A stretch of 62,177 nucleotides of DNA from Flavobacteriales bacterium (GCA_030729695.1 JANQWV010000069.1:64542-126718); one strand, 5' to 3'. Shown: positions 8,386-17,169, counted from the first letter of the stretch. Notes: generated from the letters alone by a model not told the origin. Numbers and translations are program-made.

Positions 8386-9851
8386 GCATTCTCTTCTTCT
8401 GGATTGTAATTTTTTTCTTCCCAACGATTCACAGCTACCGCAGCCACGGCGTTTCCTATGACATTGGTAGCAGATCTTCCCATGTCGAGAACATGGTCTA
8501 CACCTAAGAGCAGAAGCAAACCAGCCTCGGGAATTCCGAAAGTGGCGAGGGTACCCGCAATAACGACGAGCGAAGCGCGAGGAACGCCAGCAATTCCCTT
8601 ACTGGTTATCATTAACGTGAGTAGCATCGCAGCCTGATCTCCCCAACTTAAATCAATGCCGTAACTCTGCGCAATGAATAAACTTGCGAAGGTCATGTAC
8701 ATCATGCTTCCATCTAAATTGAAACTATACCCGAGCGGTAGCACAAAACTGACAATTCGATTTCTACAGCCGAATCGCTCGAGTTCTTCTAACAATTTTG
8801 GGTAAGCGGCTTCGCTAGAAGCGGTTGAAAAAGCTAGAAGCAAAGGAGATTTTATGCGCGCAATCAACTGTTTCACGCGCTTTCCAACAATAAGAAAAGC
8901 GACAAACATTAAGATTATCCAGAGTAAAAATAACCCGCTGTAAAACTCGCCAATAAATAGCGCGTAGGATGAGAGAACTCCGATTCCCTTTTTCGCAACA
9001 ACGGAAGCCATTGCAGCAAATACCGCGAAGGGCGCGACATACATAACCATAGATGTTATTCGAAGCATGACGTGACCAAGGGCGTCCATGGCTTTCACAA
9101 TGATCTCCCCCTTCTTTCCAAGGGCAGCGGTTGCAGTTCCGAAGAACAATGCGAAGATGACAATCTGAAGAATTTCATTCGTTGCCATGGATTCAATAAC
9201 ACTTGAAGGGACAATGTGCACCACAAATCCTTTGAGTGTTAATGCCGCCTTATCAATTCCAGATTCCATGGCTTCCGGAGGAAGAGGAACTTGAAGAGAC
9301 TTACCAGGCTGATATAAATTCACCAAAAGTGCACCCAATAACAGAGAAATGAAAGAGGCTGAGACAAACCAAAGCATGGTTTTTCCACCAATACGCCCAA
9401 CCGTTTTCATATCTCCCAATTTCGCAACTCCCGCAACCAGCGTGGCAAGCACGAGCGGAGCAATGATCATTTTAATGAGGCGAAGAAAGATGTCTGTGAA
9501 GATGGAGAGTATCTCAAGAATTTTTTTGAGCGTTGCGTTCTGTGATTCAGAAACGTCGACACTTTTTTGATACTTCGAAATATCAGTAGATGCGCTTTTT
9601 GCCTTGTTGATACAGGCCAAGGCAGCGGCATATTTTTCATCTTCTGAAATTGAATCGTTGGCTAGAACAGAAGAAAGTTCAGAAGATGCAGGTATTTGCT
9701 CAGCAGAAAGGTCCTTAGCCAAAAGTTCTAATGCTTCTTTTTTTGTTTTTTGTGCTGGGGCGGGATAAGAAACATTTAGCGCATAACCGACACCAATTCC
9801 AATAAACAAAGCAATGAATATCCACGTGGAAAGACCTCCGAATTTTTTCAT
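8382..9851 (-). CDS. Dicarboxylate/amino acid:cation symporter (DAACS family)
   Basis: 489 residues, longer than the usual 400-440. It is an inner-membrane Na+- or H+-coupled carrier for acidic amino acids or C4-dicarboxylates. The re-entrant serine-rich loop appears as AFSTASSEAAYPKLLEEL, followed by GYSFNLDGSMMY and a late MGRSATNVIGNAVAAV, all hallmarks of the GltP/DctA family. After the first helix (residues 9-24) there is a hydrophilic, Ala/Lys/Ser-rich insert to about residue 110 before the second helix. That insert accounts for the extra length. The substrate cannot be read from sequence. Confidence 0.93.
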   Translation of the reverse strand: MKKFGGLSTWIFIALFIGIGVGYALNVSYPAPAQKTKKEALELLAKDLSAEQIPASSELSSVLANDSISEDEKYAAALACINKAKSASTDISKYQKSVDVSESQNATLKKILEILSIFTDIFLRLIKMIIAPLVLATLVAGVAKLGDMKTVGRIGGKTMLWFVSASFISLLLGALLVNLYQPGKSLQVPLPPEAMESGIDKAALTLKGFVVHIVPSSVIESMATNEILQIVIFALFFGTATAALGKKGEIIVKAMDALGHVMLRITSMVMYVAPFAVFAAMASVVAKKGIGVLSSYALFIGEFYSGLFLLWIILMFVAFLIVGKRVKQLIARIKSPLLLAFSTASSEAAYPKLLEELERFGCRNRIVSFVLPLGYSFNLDGSMMYMTFASLFIAQSYGIDLSWGDQAAMLLTLMITSKGIAGVPRASLVVIAGTLATFGIPEAGLLLLLGVDHVLDMGRSATNVIGNAVAAVAVNRWEEKNYNPEEENA

Positions 9852-9884
9852 ACAAGAAAATTTTTCCGAAGATAGCGCCTAAGC

Positions 9885-10178
9885 TTACAATTCTTCTTGG
9901 AGCTGATGAAGAATTTTTTTCTCAATTGAATTAGTCATACCAGGTAGACCAACTCCCAATTTGTTGTGACAACGAACCTCAACTTCAACATTATCCCCGA
10001 GCTCTGTGATACGAATAACACAAGTTCTCCCCAGCGCGAAAAAGCGTATACCCTGTTGAGCATAGATGAACCCCTTTCTATCGTTTATATCGCGAATGTA
10101 AAAACGCTCACGATGCAGAAGATCGGTGAGTGCATTTATTACCGCGTGTTTAGTGCAATGAAAATTTCCTTTATGCAA
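9885..10178 (-). CDS. Small uncharacterised protein
   Basis: 97 residues if it starts at the TTG at 10178. The frame is closed upstream by a stop at 10191-10193, so no ATG is available near the N-terminus. It has no signal peptide or membrane segment. It is mixed alpha/beta, with KGFIYAQQGIRFFALGRTC and VEVEVRCHNKLGVGLPGM as the most patterned parts, suggesting a small sheet-rich cytoplasmic domain. I do not recognise the family. A hairpin (10187-10230) sits immediately upstream in its leader. The non-ATG start lowers my certainty. Confidence 0.55.
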   Translation of the reverse strand: MHKGNFHCTKHAVINALTDLLHRERFYIRDINDRKGFIYAQQGIRFFALGRTCVIRITELGDNVEVEVRCHNKLGVGLPGMTNSIEKKILHQLQEEL

Positions 10179-10186
10179 AACAAAGG

Positions 10187-10230
10187 GGGGTTAGGTTAGG
10201 TTAGCATGCTAAAATTATGACCTAACTCCC
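10187..10230 (-). promoter_or_regulatory. Leader hairpin with TTAGG repeats
   Basis: GTTAGGT (10190-10196) pairs with ACCTAAC (10220-10226), extended by GGG/CCC after a one-base bulge. Inside the loop lies the perfect palindrome TTAGCATGCTAA (10201-10212). On the plus strand the left arm is part of three tandem GTTAG copies. It is 9 bp upstream of the TTG start of the small minus-strand gene, so it may be a leader structure or an operator. Confidence 0.4.
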
Positions 10231-10278
10231 TTCAAACCAAAAGGTTTAGAAAAAACAAAGATTTAATATGCTACGCAT

Positions 10279-10989
10279 TTACTTTTTTTCTCGAGCGGCG
10301 TCTCTGAATGACTTTGTATCAATGATTACATACCCTCCGGTGCTGTCGCCATACTTGGCTGGAACCCCTCCAGTGTATACTGTTATGTTATTTATTCCAC
10401 TTGAAGGAATATTCAACGGACTCCCATAGATCTTCACCCCGTCTATGTAGTAAACAATACTACCAGAGCGGCTTCCACGAAAATAAAGTTCTTCTCCGCG
10501 ATCGCTGGTTTTAATGTCACTAGACATAGAAGACAGAATAGCCTTCAAAGACCCGCCATTTGCAGCAGCGTTATCTTTCAGCTCCTTCGCGCCTAGAGAG
10601 ATTGCAGTGCCACCATTAATATCGATAAGTGGTTTTTCGGCACGAATGATAAGCGGTCCGCCTGTTCCATAGGTAGCTGTGGTTAATGTGTAATCAGATA
10701 GTTTTCGAATCTGATCTGACTTAACTTGAACATCATTCACCTGTAACTGGCCGTACCCAATAAGGTCGTAGAATAGCGTATATGTTCCTGGCTCAACACC
10801 GTTGATTCGGTAAACACCTCTTTCGTCGGTTGCTGCTCCCACAACAATACCGTTGTTCTCTGCACGTACAATTACGCCTGCAATAGGCCTGTTGTTTTCG
10901 TCGATGATTTTTCCGAAGATTTCACCGTGTGATTGAGCTGCCATTCCTAAGGAAAGAAGCAAGCTCGCGAGTAGTGTAATTGTTTTCAT
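10279..10989 (-). CDS. Barrel-less TonB-plug protein with carboxypeptidase-regulatory-like domain
   Basis: 236 residues. A signal peptide (MKTITLLASLLLSLGMAAQS) is followed by a CarboxypepD-regulatory-like beta-sandwich (residues about 22-105: GKIIDENNRPIAGVIV, GVYRINGVEPGTYTL). A TonB-receptor plug-like domain follows (about 112-232: LKAILSSMSSDI, LYFRGSRSGSIVYYIDGV, and ITVYTGGVPAKYGDSTGG). The 22-strand barrel that normally follows a plug is absent and the protein ends KSFRDAAREKK just after the plug. The reading frame is intact, so this is a complete short protein and not an obvious decayed receptor. It is likely periplasmic. Function unknown. Confidence 0.8.
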   Translation of the reverse strand: MKTITLLASLLLSLGMAAQSHGEIFGKIIDENNRPIAGVIVRAENNGIVVGAATDERGVYRINGVEPGTYTLFYDLIGYGQLQVNDVQVKSDQIRKLSDYTLTTATYGTGGPLIIRAEKPLIDINGGTAISLGAKELKDNAAANGGSLKAILSSMSSDIKTSDRGEELYFRGSRSGSIVYYIDGVKIYGSPLNIPSSGINNITVYTGGVPAKYGDSTGGYVIIDTKSFRDAAREKK

Positions 10990-11140
10990 ATTCGTTATTT
11001 TTCTCTAAGCTACTTTTTTTATTTCCTTGATTTTTTCAAAGAAATTCGAAAAATTACCATTCAAAACACAGAAATGATTTTAATTCTTTCCAACATTCGC
11101 GAAGCATAGACTATCTTCGCCGCAAATTATTTTTCACTCC

Positions 11141-13036
11141 ATGAGTGACGCTATCAAACACGAATGCGGAATCGCATTTTTAAGACTGAAGAAACCTCTT
11201 CAGCATTACACCGATAAATACGGAACTGCTTTTTACGGACTAAATAAAATGTATCTCCTCATGGAGAAAGAGCATAACCGAGGCCAAGATGGCGCTGGTT
11301 TAGCGAACATTAAGTTAGATCCAGAACCAGGCAAAAAGTACATTTCTCGTATTCGAAGTAACGATGCTCAGCCCGTTCGTGAAGTGTTCGCGAAAGTGAT
11401 GAATCGCTTTGCTGAAATGGCAAAGAAGAATCCAGATAAATTAAAAAATGCGCAACATCTAAAAAACAATTTTGCTTTTACCGGCGAAGTGTTTTTAGGT
11501 CACTTGAGATACGGAACATACGGCGGAAATAGCATTGAAAACTGTCACCCGTTTCTTCGTCAAAACAACTGGATGACCCGCAACCTCGTGCTTGCAGGGA
11601 ATTTCAACCTAACCAACGTAGACGAATTGTTTGGCTTGTTGGTTGAATTGGGACAGCATCCGAAAGAACGCACCGACACGGTAACAGTGATGGAAAAAAT
11701 TGGCCACTTCCTCGATGAAGAAAACCAAGTTCTTTTCAATCAGTATAATCAACAAGGGTATTCTAATCAACAGATTTCTGAGTTAATAGCGAAGAATATA
11801 GACATTCAGCGCGTGTTGCAACGCGCAAGCAAGGATTGGGACGGAGGATTTGCGATGGTGGGAATGTTGGGTCACGGCGATGCGTTTGTATACCGCGATC
11901 CAAACGGAATTCGTCCTGCATTTTATTACGAAGACGATGAGGTTTGTGTTGTTGCAAGCGAGCGTCCGCCGATTCAAAGTGCGTTTAACGTTCCGCTTGA
12001 TCAAATCAAAGAAATTCCTGCTGGTTGCGCATACGTTGTGAAGAAGGACGGAAGTTCTTCCATGAAGGAAATAAAGCCTTCTACTGCTTTGACACCCTGC
12101 TCGTTTGAGCGTATTTATTTTTCAAGAGGAAACGACGCGTCTATTTACCAAGAGCGTCAAGATCTTGGAAAGAATATCGTTCCGCGCGTTTTGCAAGAAG
12201 TGAATTATGACTTGGAAAACACGGTCTTTTCTTTCATTCCTAACACAGCGGAAACGGCGTTTTACGGAATGATTAAGGCGTTGGAAGATCATTTGAACGA
12301 TGTTAAGATTGAAAAACTAACATCGGGTTCATGGTCGAATGAAGAAATAGAAGCCATTGTTCGCAAGCGAGCTCGCATTGAAAAAATTGCGATCAAAGAT
12401 GTGAAAATGCGCACCTTTATTACACAAGATTCTGCACGTGATGAAATGGTTTCGCATGTGTATGATGTAACGCACGGCACTGTAAAACCTGGCGTTGACA
12501 CCCTTGTGGTTATAGACGATTCAATTGTTCGCGGAACAACGTTGAAGAAGTCTATCATTAAAATGTTAGACCGATTAGAGCCTAAAAGAATCATTATTGT
12601 TTCTTCGGCACCGCAAATTCGTTACCCCGATTGCTACGGTATTGATATGGCGAAAATGGGCGATTTCATTGCTTTTCAGGCAATAGTTGCTTTATTGAAG
12701 CGTGACGGTAAGGAGGGAATTCTTGATGTTGTTTACAAGAAGTGTAAAGACCAAGAAAGTGTTCCAAAAGAACAAGTAAGAAACTATGTGAAGGAAGTCT
12801 ACGAAGCGTATACGCAAGAGGAAATTTCTGAAATGGTAGCGAAGTTGGTTACTCCTGAAGGCACGAAAGCCAAGGTGAGTGTGCTTTTCCAAACCATAGA
12901 AGGACTTCACAATGCTTGTCCGAACAACCAAGGCGATTGGTATTTCTCTGGAAACTATCCAACACCTGGCGGAAATAAAGTGGTGAACAAAGCCTTCATC
13001 AATTACATGGAAGGCCGCACAGAGCGCGCTTACTAG
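11141..13036 (+). CDS. PurF-like class II glutamine amidotransferase/phosphoribosyltransferase, long form
   Basis: 631 residues, against about 470-510 for ordinary PurF. The N-terminus MSDAIKHECGIAFL puts the likely nucleophile at Cys9 after a short propeptide, with NRGQDGAGLA and GHLRYGTYGG as amidotransferase motifs. The second half has the PRPP loop VVIDDSIVRGTT (about residues 453-464) and APQIRYPDCYGIDMAK, as in amidophosphoribosyltransferase. This matches a long PurF-like family found in Bacteroidota, usually annotated amidophosphoribosyltransferase. It could be the main first enzyme of purine synthesis or a paralogue. A TATCTTCG box at 11112-11119 is a near-consensus -7 element. Confidence 0.88.
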   Translation: MSDAIKHECGIAFLRLKKPLQHYTDKYGTAFYGLNKMYLLMEKEHNRGQDGAGLANIKLDPEPGKKYISRIRSNDAQPVREVFAKVMNRFAEMAKKNPDKLKNAQHLKNNFAFTGEVFLGHLRYGTYGGNSIENCHPFLRQNNWMTRNLVLAGNFNLTNVDELFGLLVELGQHPKERTDTVTVMEKIGHFLDEENQVLFNQYNQQGYSNQQISELIAKNIDIQRVLQRASKDWDGGFAMVGMLGHGDAFVYRDPNGIRPAFYYEDDEVCVVASERPPIQSAFNVPLDQIKEIPAGCAYVVKKDGSSSMKEIKPSTALTPCSFERIYFSRGNDASIYQERQDLGKNIVPRVLQEVNYDLENTVFSFIPNTAETAFYGMIKALEDHLNDVKIEKLTSGSWSNEEIEAIVRKRARIEKIAIKDVKMRTFITQDSARDEMVSHVYDVTHGTVKPGVDTLVVIDDSIVRGTTLKKSIIKMLDRLEPKRIIIVSSAPQIRYPDCYGIDMAKMGDFIAFQAIVALLKRDGKEGILDVVYKKCKDQESVPKEQVRNYVKEVYEAYTQEEISEMVAKLVTPEGTKAKVSVLFQTIEGLHNACPNNQGDWYFSGNYPTPGGNKVVNKAFINYMEGRTERAY

Positions 13037-14163
13037 AGGGCTAACCCCATTCTGATATAAGAGAGCATATCTACGGGCATTTGGTTTATTCGCTCTTTCG
13101 ATTGTTGGTGACCAATGCGCACAACAACCATATTTTTCTCGGGAATAATCACAATGTATTGTCCGCGCATTCCGCGCGCAGACTTGAACTTCACGCCGTC
13201 TACTTCGCCCATCCACCAATGCAAACCGTACCAATGACAGACAGAATTTTTTCCGTCTTGAATGGTCCACGGTTCAAACGATTGTGCTAAGTAGGTAGAG
13301 TCGATGATTTCTTGTCCGTTAACCTTTCCATGATGTAGAATGCATTGACCAAGCATTCCAAAGTCTTTCGCTGTTGCGTAAATGCCAGTGAATGGCTTTT
13401 CGAAACCGTTCTCGGTGTCGAGGTTCCAATAGGTAGGAGACGCCGCACCAATTTTCGTCCAAATTTTCTCTTCGAAGTAGTTCGATATTTTCTTCTGTGT
13501 TGCTGCTTCAAGCGCCATTCCCAGCAAAACGGTATTTCCACCTTCGTAGGACCAATACGAGCCTGGTGTTTGCTCCACTTTGAAAGGTGTTGTGATGGCT
13601 TTTAAACCAGAATGGTAATAGGCCTTCGCCATGTAGCCAAAAGGGCTGCTATAGCTCTCTCCGAAAGGAATGCCACTGCTCATGTGAAGCAGTTGTTCCA
13701 AGGTGACATCGTTTCCGCTCCAAGGAATGTATTTTGAAATGGGATCTTGCAGCGATGAAATTTTTCCGTCTTCAAGGGCGCAGCCGATAAGCAGAGAAAT
13801 TACGCTTTTCGCCATGGAGAAAGAATTCCAATGTGTTGAATCTGCACCGTAGCTGCCGTACCATTCTGAAACAAGCGTATCGTTTTTAAAAACTAAAAAG
13901 GCTTCAGACTCTGTTGAGTTGAGAAACGCAACGTTTTCATTCGATAAGACTTTTAATTTGGCAGGAAGATTAATAGCCTCACCGCGGTTTATTTTTCTTG
14001 TGTCGAAGAAAGATTGGTCGTCAATGTCGGGTTTGATCTTCCCGTGCAAATAGGTGCAATAAATACCACGAGCTAAATAGCCATTACCCGTGAAGTAAAG
14101 TATTCCAATAAGAAGCCCAATTGAACCGAAAACAATGAGAACAATTTTTAGGGCTTTTTTCAT
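13033..14163 (-). CDS. Beta-lactamase-fold serine hydrolase
   Basis: 376 residues. An N-terminal membrane anchor or uncleaved signal (residues 4-25) is followed by a class C beta-lactamase/esterase fold. The SxxK catalytic pair is in SFSMAKS (Ser116, Lys119). SYEGGN (Tyr206) occupies the second motif, and a C-terminal GMRGQYIVIIPEKNMVVVR resembles the third. The pattern recalls 6-aminohexanoate-dimer hydrolase (NylB)-like proteins more than true beta-lactamases. The substrate is unknown. The stop overlaps that of the convergent PurF-like gene by 4 bp. The coiled-coil gene lies 5 bp upstream, so the two form an operon. Confidence 0.87.
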   Translation of the reverse strand: MKKALKIVLIVFGSIGLLIGILYFTGNGYLARGIYCTYLHGKIKPDIDDQSFFDTRKINRGEAINLPAKLKVLSNENVAFLNSTESEAFLVFKNDTLVSEWYGSYGADSTHWNSFSMAKSVISLLIGCALEDGKISSLQDPISKYIPWSGNDVTLEQLLHMSSGIPFGESYSSPFGYMAKAYYHSGLKAITTPFKVEQTPGSYWSYEGGNTVLLGMALEAATQKKISNYFEEKIWTKIGAASPTYWNLDTENGFEKPFTGIYATAKDFGMLGQCILHHGKVNGQEIIDSTYLAQSFEPWTIQDGKNSVCHWYGLHWWMGEVDGVKFKSARGMRGQYIVIIPEKNMVVVRIGHQQSKERINQMPVDMLSYIRMGLAL

Positions 14164-14168
14164 GGGGT

Positions 14169-15086
14169 TTATTTAAGTACAACCTCTGATTTTCCAATTA
14201 GATTTCCACCTTCATAAATCTCTAAACGGTAAGAACCTTTATCGAGAGTTGAAGTTGGAGTGAAGTAAATACTTACGTCGGTATCTTGACCTTGGTAATC
14301 GATTTCACGTGAAGCTCCAAACGTGTCGGTCTGACCGGTTGCCGTAAAGCTTCCGCCGCCTTTGCCTGTTAAGGTATTTCCGTTTGGCCCAATGACTTTA
14401 AGGTAAAGTGTTTTTCTACCTGGTTTTACAATTCTGTTTTCACGCAGGGTGAAAGACGTTTTGATCATTGAAGATTTTCTTGCTTGTTCGGTCACTGCTT
14501 CAGCGCCGCTGTTTCTTGCAAAAACCCCCGTTGAGTAGAATCCGCCGGTTGACAATATTGAACCCGCTTTCACGATTTCTTTGGTTGAATTCAAATCAGT
14601 CTCTAAGGTTTTGCTTCTATTTTCTGCAGCCGCAGCCTGTTGTTTAGCTTGTTGTCCTTCAGCAAACAGACGGTCATTGTCGCGTTGAAGCGAATCAATT
14701 TCATGCAAATATCCCTTCATGATGTTGCGTAAGGTTTGCGTTTCGGCGAGAAGTTTTTTGATGTCGTAGTCTTTGTTTTTCGCGCGCTTCAACAACCCTT
14801 CGATTTGCGTGCGTTGCGCTTCAATTTGCGCCATCATTTCTGTGTTGTCTGTTGTTAGCGTATCGTACATCATTTTCATGTTAGTCAATGAGTCTTCTGC
14901 TAATTTGTATAGCTCAATGATTTGCTCAGGCGTAGCGTTGGCCGCGTCCATAGCAAGTACGTTTAAAGCACCCATGCTATTTTCCAAAGTAACAATGCGG
15001 TCACGGCTTACTTTCACCCAGAAGGCAAGGCTTAGACATAGAGCGCCTAAAACGCTTATAACAATGATGGCAACTTTTTTATTCAT
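14169..15086 (-). CDS. Membrane-anchored coiled-coil protein, unknown function
   Basis: 305 residues from the ATG at 15086. One N-terminal transmembrane helix (KVAIIVISVLGALCLSLAFW) is followed by a coiled coil (about residues 25-165) rich in Glu, Gln and Leu. A beta-rich C-terminal domain (about 190-300) includes SSMIKTSFTLRENRIV, KTLYLKVIGPNG and GSYRLEIYEGGNLIGKSEV, resembling an Ig-like fold. The layout suggests an inner-membrane protein projecting a rod and globular head into the periplasm. It precedes the serine hydrolase in an operon. I know similar Bacteroidota hypothetical proteins but no function. Confidence 0.75.
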   Translation of the reverse strand: MNKKVAIIVISVLGALCLSLAFWVKVSRDRIVTLENSMGALNVLAMDAANATPEQIIELYKLAEDSLTNMKMMYDTLTTDNTEMMAQIEAQRTQIEGLLKRAKNKDYDIKKLLAETQTLRNIMKGYLHEIDSLQRDNDRLFAEGQQAKQQAAAAENRSKTLETDLNSTKEIVKAGSILSTGGFYSTGVFARNSGAEAVTEQARKSSMIKTSFTLRENRIVKPGRKTLYLKVIGPNGNTLTGKGGGSFTATGQTDTFGASREIDYQGQDTDVSIYFTPTSTLDKGSYRLEIYEGGNLIGKSEVVLK

Positions 15087-15163
15087 AAAACAGGTTTTCA
15101 GCGAAAATACAATTATTTGCAACGAAGAGTATTGAAAAGATTCGGATTATTGAATAAAGAATG

Positions 15164-15171
15164 TATATTTG
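15164..15171 (+). promoter_or_regulatory. -7 element of the tRNA-Cys gene
   Basis: TATATTTG fits TAnnTTTG and ends 11 bp before the mature tRNA 5' end. I see no well-spaced -33 TTG. Confidence 0.6.
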
Positions 15172-15182
15172 CCATCCGCAAG

Positions 15183-15253
15183 GGTCCTGTGGCCGAGCGG
15201 CTAGGCAGAGCTCTGCAAAAGCTCGTACAGCGGTTCGAATCCGCTCGGGACCT
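15183..15253 (+). tRNA. tRNA-Cys (anticodon GCA)
   Basis: The cloverleaf is complete. The acceptor GGTCCTG pairs with CGGGACC (one G-U), the D arm is GCC/GGC, the anticodon stem is GAGCT/AGCTC around loop CTGCAAA, and the T arm is AGCGG-TTCGAAT-CCGCT. The discriminator is T (U). CCA is not encoded. It is 71 nt, followed by a terminator, so it is a single-gene transcript. Confidence 0.97.
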
Positions 15254-15262
15254 CAAAAACAA

Positions 15263-15287
15263 AACACCTCTTCGGAGGTGTTTTTTT
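15263..15287. terminator. Terminator of tRNA-Cys
   Basis: AACACCTC (15263-15270), loop TTCG, GAGGTGTT (15275-15282), then a T run to 15287. It abuts the stop codon of the convergent holB gene. A-rich sequence on the left side may let it act in both directions. Confidence 0.94.
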
Positions 15288-16419
15288 ATGCCGTTTCTTT
15301 TCGATTCAACAATCGAAAAATTCGCATCGATAGTTCGAAGAAGAGAATTTTGTTGTTCACGTTTTGGCCAACACTGCGGTGCGCCGCTTCTAATTCGAGC
15401 ATGATGTCTTCAATGTTCAAGTGGTTGATGAAGGGCGAGAATTTTAGCGCGAAAGCTTTTTCACTTGAGGTGAAACGTGAAATGTTTTCAGAGGTATAAT
15501 TCAACACTAGATTTTGTCGCATTTGATCAAGCGCATACAAGAGGAAGTGCTTCAAGTCTTCACGCGTTAACTCGGCCATTTTCTCTGACCAGGCGTGCAA
15601 TGCAGGAATTTTCTTCGAATAACAATGACGCATCCATGTTTGGAATTGCATGGCCAAGAATTCGTTCGGATCGTTGTTGTCGCGAAGACGCAAAGCCACG
15701 TCCCAACTACCATCTGAATAGTGCGCAATGTCTGGAATTTTGTGATCGTCTACACCTAAATGCTTCAGTCCTGCAGAGATCGAAGCTTCGTCTATTTTCG
15801 GCACTTGAATCACTTGAACACGCGATAGAATTGTGTTCAATATATTTTCAGATGAATTGGCAACGAAGAAAAACAAGGTGTTTGCAGGAGGTTCTTCCAC
15901 GATTTTCAAAAGCTTGTTTGCAACCCCTTCACCAATCATTTCCGCCATCCAAATGACCATAACTTTATATCCACCTTCGAACGATTTCAAAGAAAGTTTT
16001 CTTACAATATTTGCCGCTTCATGAACGGTGTAAATGAGGTTTTTGTTATCCTTCGATAATTCTCTCATCCAATCCTCTAGGCCGAAATAAGGCGACTGTA
16101 ATAACCTATTTCTCCATTCCGTTCCATAGTCGTCCGAGTTAGTTTCTTTTGAATTTGGCTTAGTGAAATAAGGAAAACTGAAGTGAAGATCTGCAAATTG
16201 AAACGAACTGTTCTTTCTGCAAGTGGGACAAGTGCCGCATGAATCTTCGGGTGTAGCGTTAGGGCAATTTAAAAATTGCGCATAGGCTAGAGCAAGTGCG
16301 AGATTTCCTGAACCCTCCGGACCGAGAAACAGTTGGGCATGCGCAACACGGTCTTCCGATTTTGCTTTGCGCAAACGGTCAATCACGTCTTTCTGTCCAA
16401 TGATATCTGCGAACTTCAT
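15286..16419 (-). CDS. holB: DNA polymerase III clamp-loader delta' subunit
   Basis: 377 residues from the ATG at 16419 (MKFADIIGQKDVIDRL). It belongs to the AAA+ clamp-loader family. The phosphate-loop position reads GPEGSGNLAL, lacking the Lys of Walker A, as expected for non-ATPase delta'. A zinc-binding set Cys52, Cys61, Cys64, Cys67 (CPNATPEDSCGTCPTC) matches the delta'/gamma zinc module. The segment KLLKIVEEPPANTLFFFVA, with TILSRVQVIQV, matches the sensor region of the family. It loads the sliding clamp during replication. recO is 23 bp upstream and probably cotranscribed. Confidence 0.93.
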   Translation of the reverse strand: MKFADIIGQKDVIDRLRKAKSEDRVAHAQLFLGPEGSGNLALALAYAQFLNCPNATPEDSCGTCPTCRKNSSFQFADLHFSFPYFTKPNSKETNSDDYGTEWRNRLLQSPYFGLEDWMRELSKDNKNLIYTVHEAANIVRKLSLKSFEGGYKVMVIWMAEMIGEGVANKLLKIVEEPPANTLFFFVANSSENILNTILSRVQVIQVPKIDEASISAGLKHLGVDDHKIPDIAHYSDGSWDVALRLRDNNDPNEFLAMQFQTWMRHCYSKKIPALHAWSEKMAELTREDLKHFLLYALDQMRQNLVLNYTSENISRFTSSEKAFALKFSPFINHLNIEDIMLELEAAHRSVGQNVNNKILFFELSMRIFRLLNRKETA

Positions 16420-16442
16420 TTCATTGCGAAGATAACAGAAGT

Positions 16443-17105
16443 TTAATCGAAAATTTCGTGAAACATTTCCAACGAATTCAACCGAATGGAAGTGTCTAGA
16501 TGCGAGGAACAAAACCGGATAAGCTCTTCCAACAAGGACTTGCGCTGATCGCGATTTAATGGGCTTTGAACCTCATTTTCTATAGATGTTGAAATAAAAA
16601 GTTGAAGGGCCTTATGAAGCAGCGCTTCGTCGCTTCGCGTGTTCTCAAATGTTAGTTCGTATTCATCGCTCAAAAATCCCATTTCCATTGCGAATTGCGC
16701 AAGGAAGTGAATGGGAAGAGTGCCTGTTTTTTCAGATGAATCGAGTCGTTGAGTTGTTTTTTGAATAAGTTGATATACCTCTTCATTGACGTAGTGCTCG
16801 GGTAAACACCGGTAGAGAAATTCTGAAATGAAAAGAGCCACGGTAGATTTTTCAACTTGAAATGGAATGCTCGTATAGACTTCGCTCAGGCTCATGTCTT
16901 TCGCAATCTCTAGCTTTCCTTCTTGTTTTTTCCCAGAAAACTGAATGGCGTTCAGGGGTTGGAAGAAGGAGATGTTCTCGCCCTTCTTTCCTGTTCGAAA
17001 TAAAAAGGTTTGAACACCATATTCTAAAGTGAACACATGCGCCAAACGAAGTGAATCTTTGAATTTTCGGCTTGAAAGCACGTATGCGTTTACTCGTTCT
17101 GTCAT
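16443..17105 (-). CDS. recO: DNA repair protein RecO
   Basis: 220 residues from the ATG at 17105 (MTERVNAYVLSSRKFKDSLR). The N-terminal OB-fold of RecO is recognisable: YGVQTFLFRTGKKG, then SFFQPLNAIQF. The C-terminal helical part (LFISEFLYRCLPE, HFLAQFAMEMGFLSD) follows the Bacteroidota RecO pattern. The C-terminal zinc-finger cysteines of some RecO proteins are absent. RecO with RecR loads RecA on SSB-coated single-stranded DNA. It is followed by holB, making a replication/repair pair. Confidence 0.9.
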   Translation of the reverse strand: MTERVNAYVLSSRKFKDSLRLAHVFTLEYGVQTFLFRTGKKGENISFFQPLNAIQFSGKKQEGKLEIAKDMSLSEVYTSIPFQVEKSTVALFISEFLYRCLPEHYVNEEVYQLIQKTTQRLDSSEKTGTLPIHFLAQFAMEMGFLSDEYELTFENTRSDEALLHKALQLFISTSIENEVQSPLNRDQRKSLLEELIRFCSSHLDTSIRLNSLEMFHEIFD

Positions 17106-17169
17106 GTTTTTCCCCAATGAAATCGGGCCTTTCAAAAATAATTAAAAAAAACGTAACCTTTATTTAACA

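Noticed and set aside
10191-10204. TTAGG tandem repeat resembling eukaryotic telomere sequence
   Set aside because: Only three short copies occur, inside a bacterial intergenic hairpin. Nothing else suggests a replicon end.
15286-16419. HolB as a broken ATPase because the Walker A Lys is missing
   Set aside because: Delta' subunits normally lack a working ATP site, so this is expected and supports the assignment.
15460-16460. Further parS-like half sites (for example CGTGAAACA near 16448)
   Set aside because: Only one arm is present, with no palindrome, and both candidates fall in coding sequence or next to it. They are not parS.
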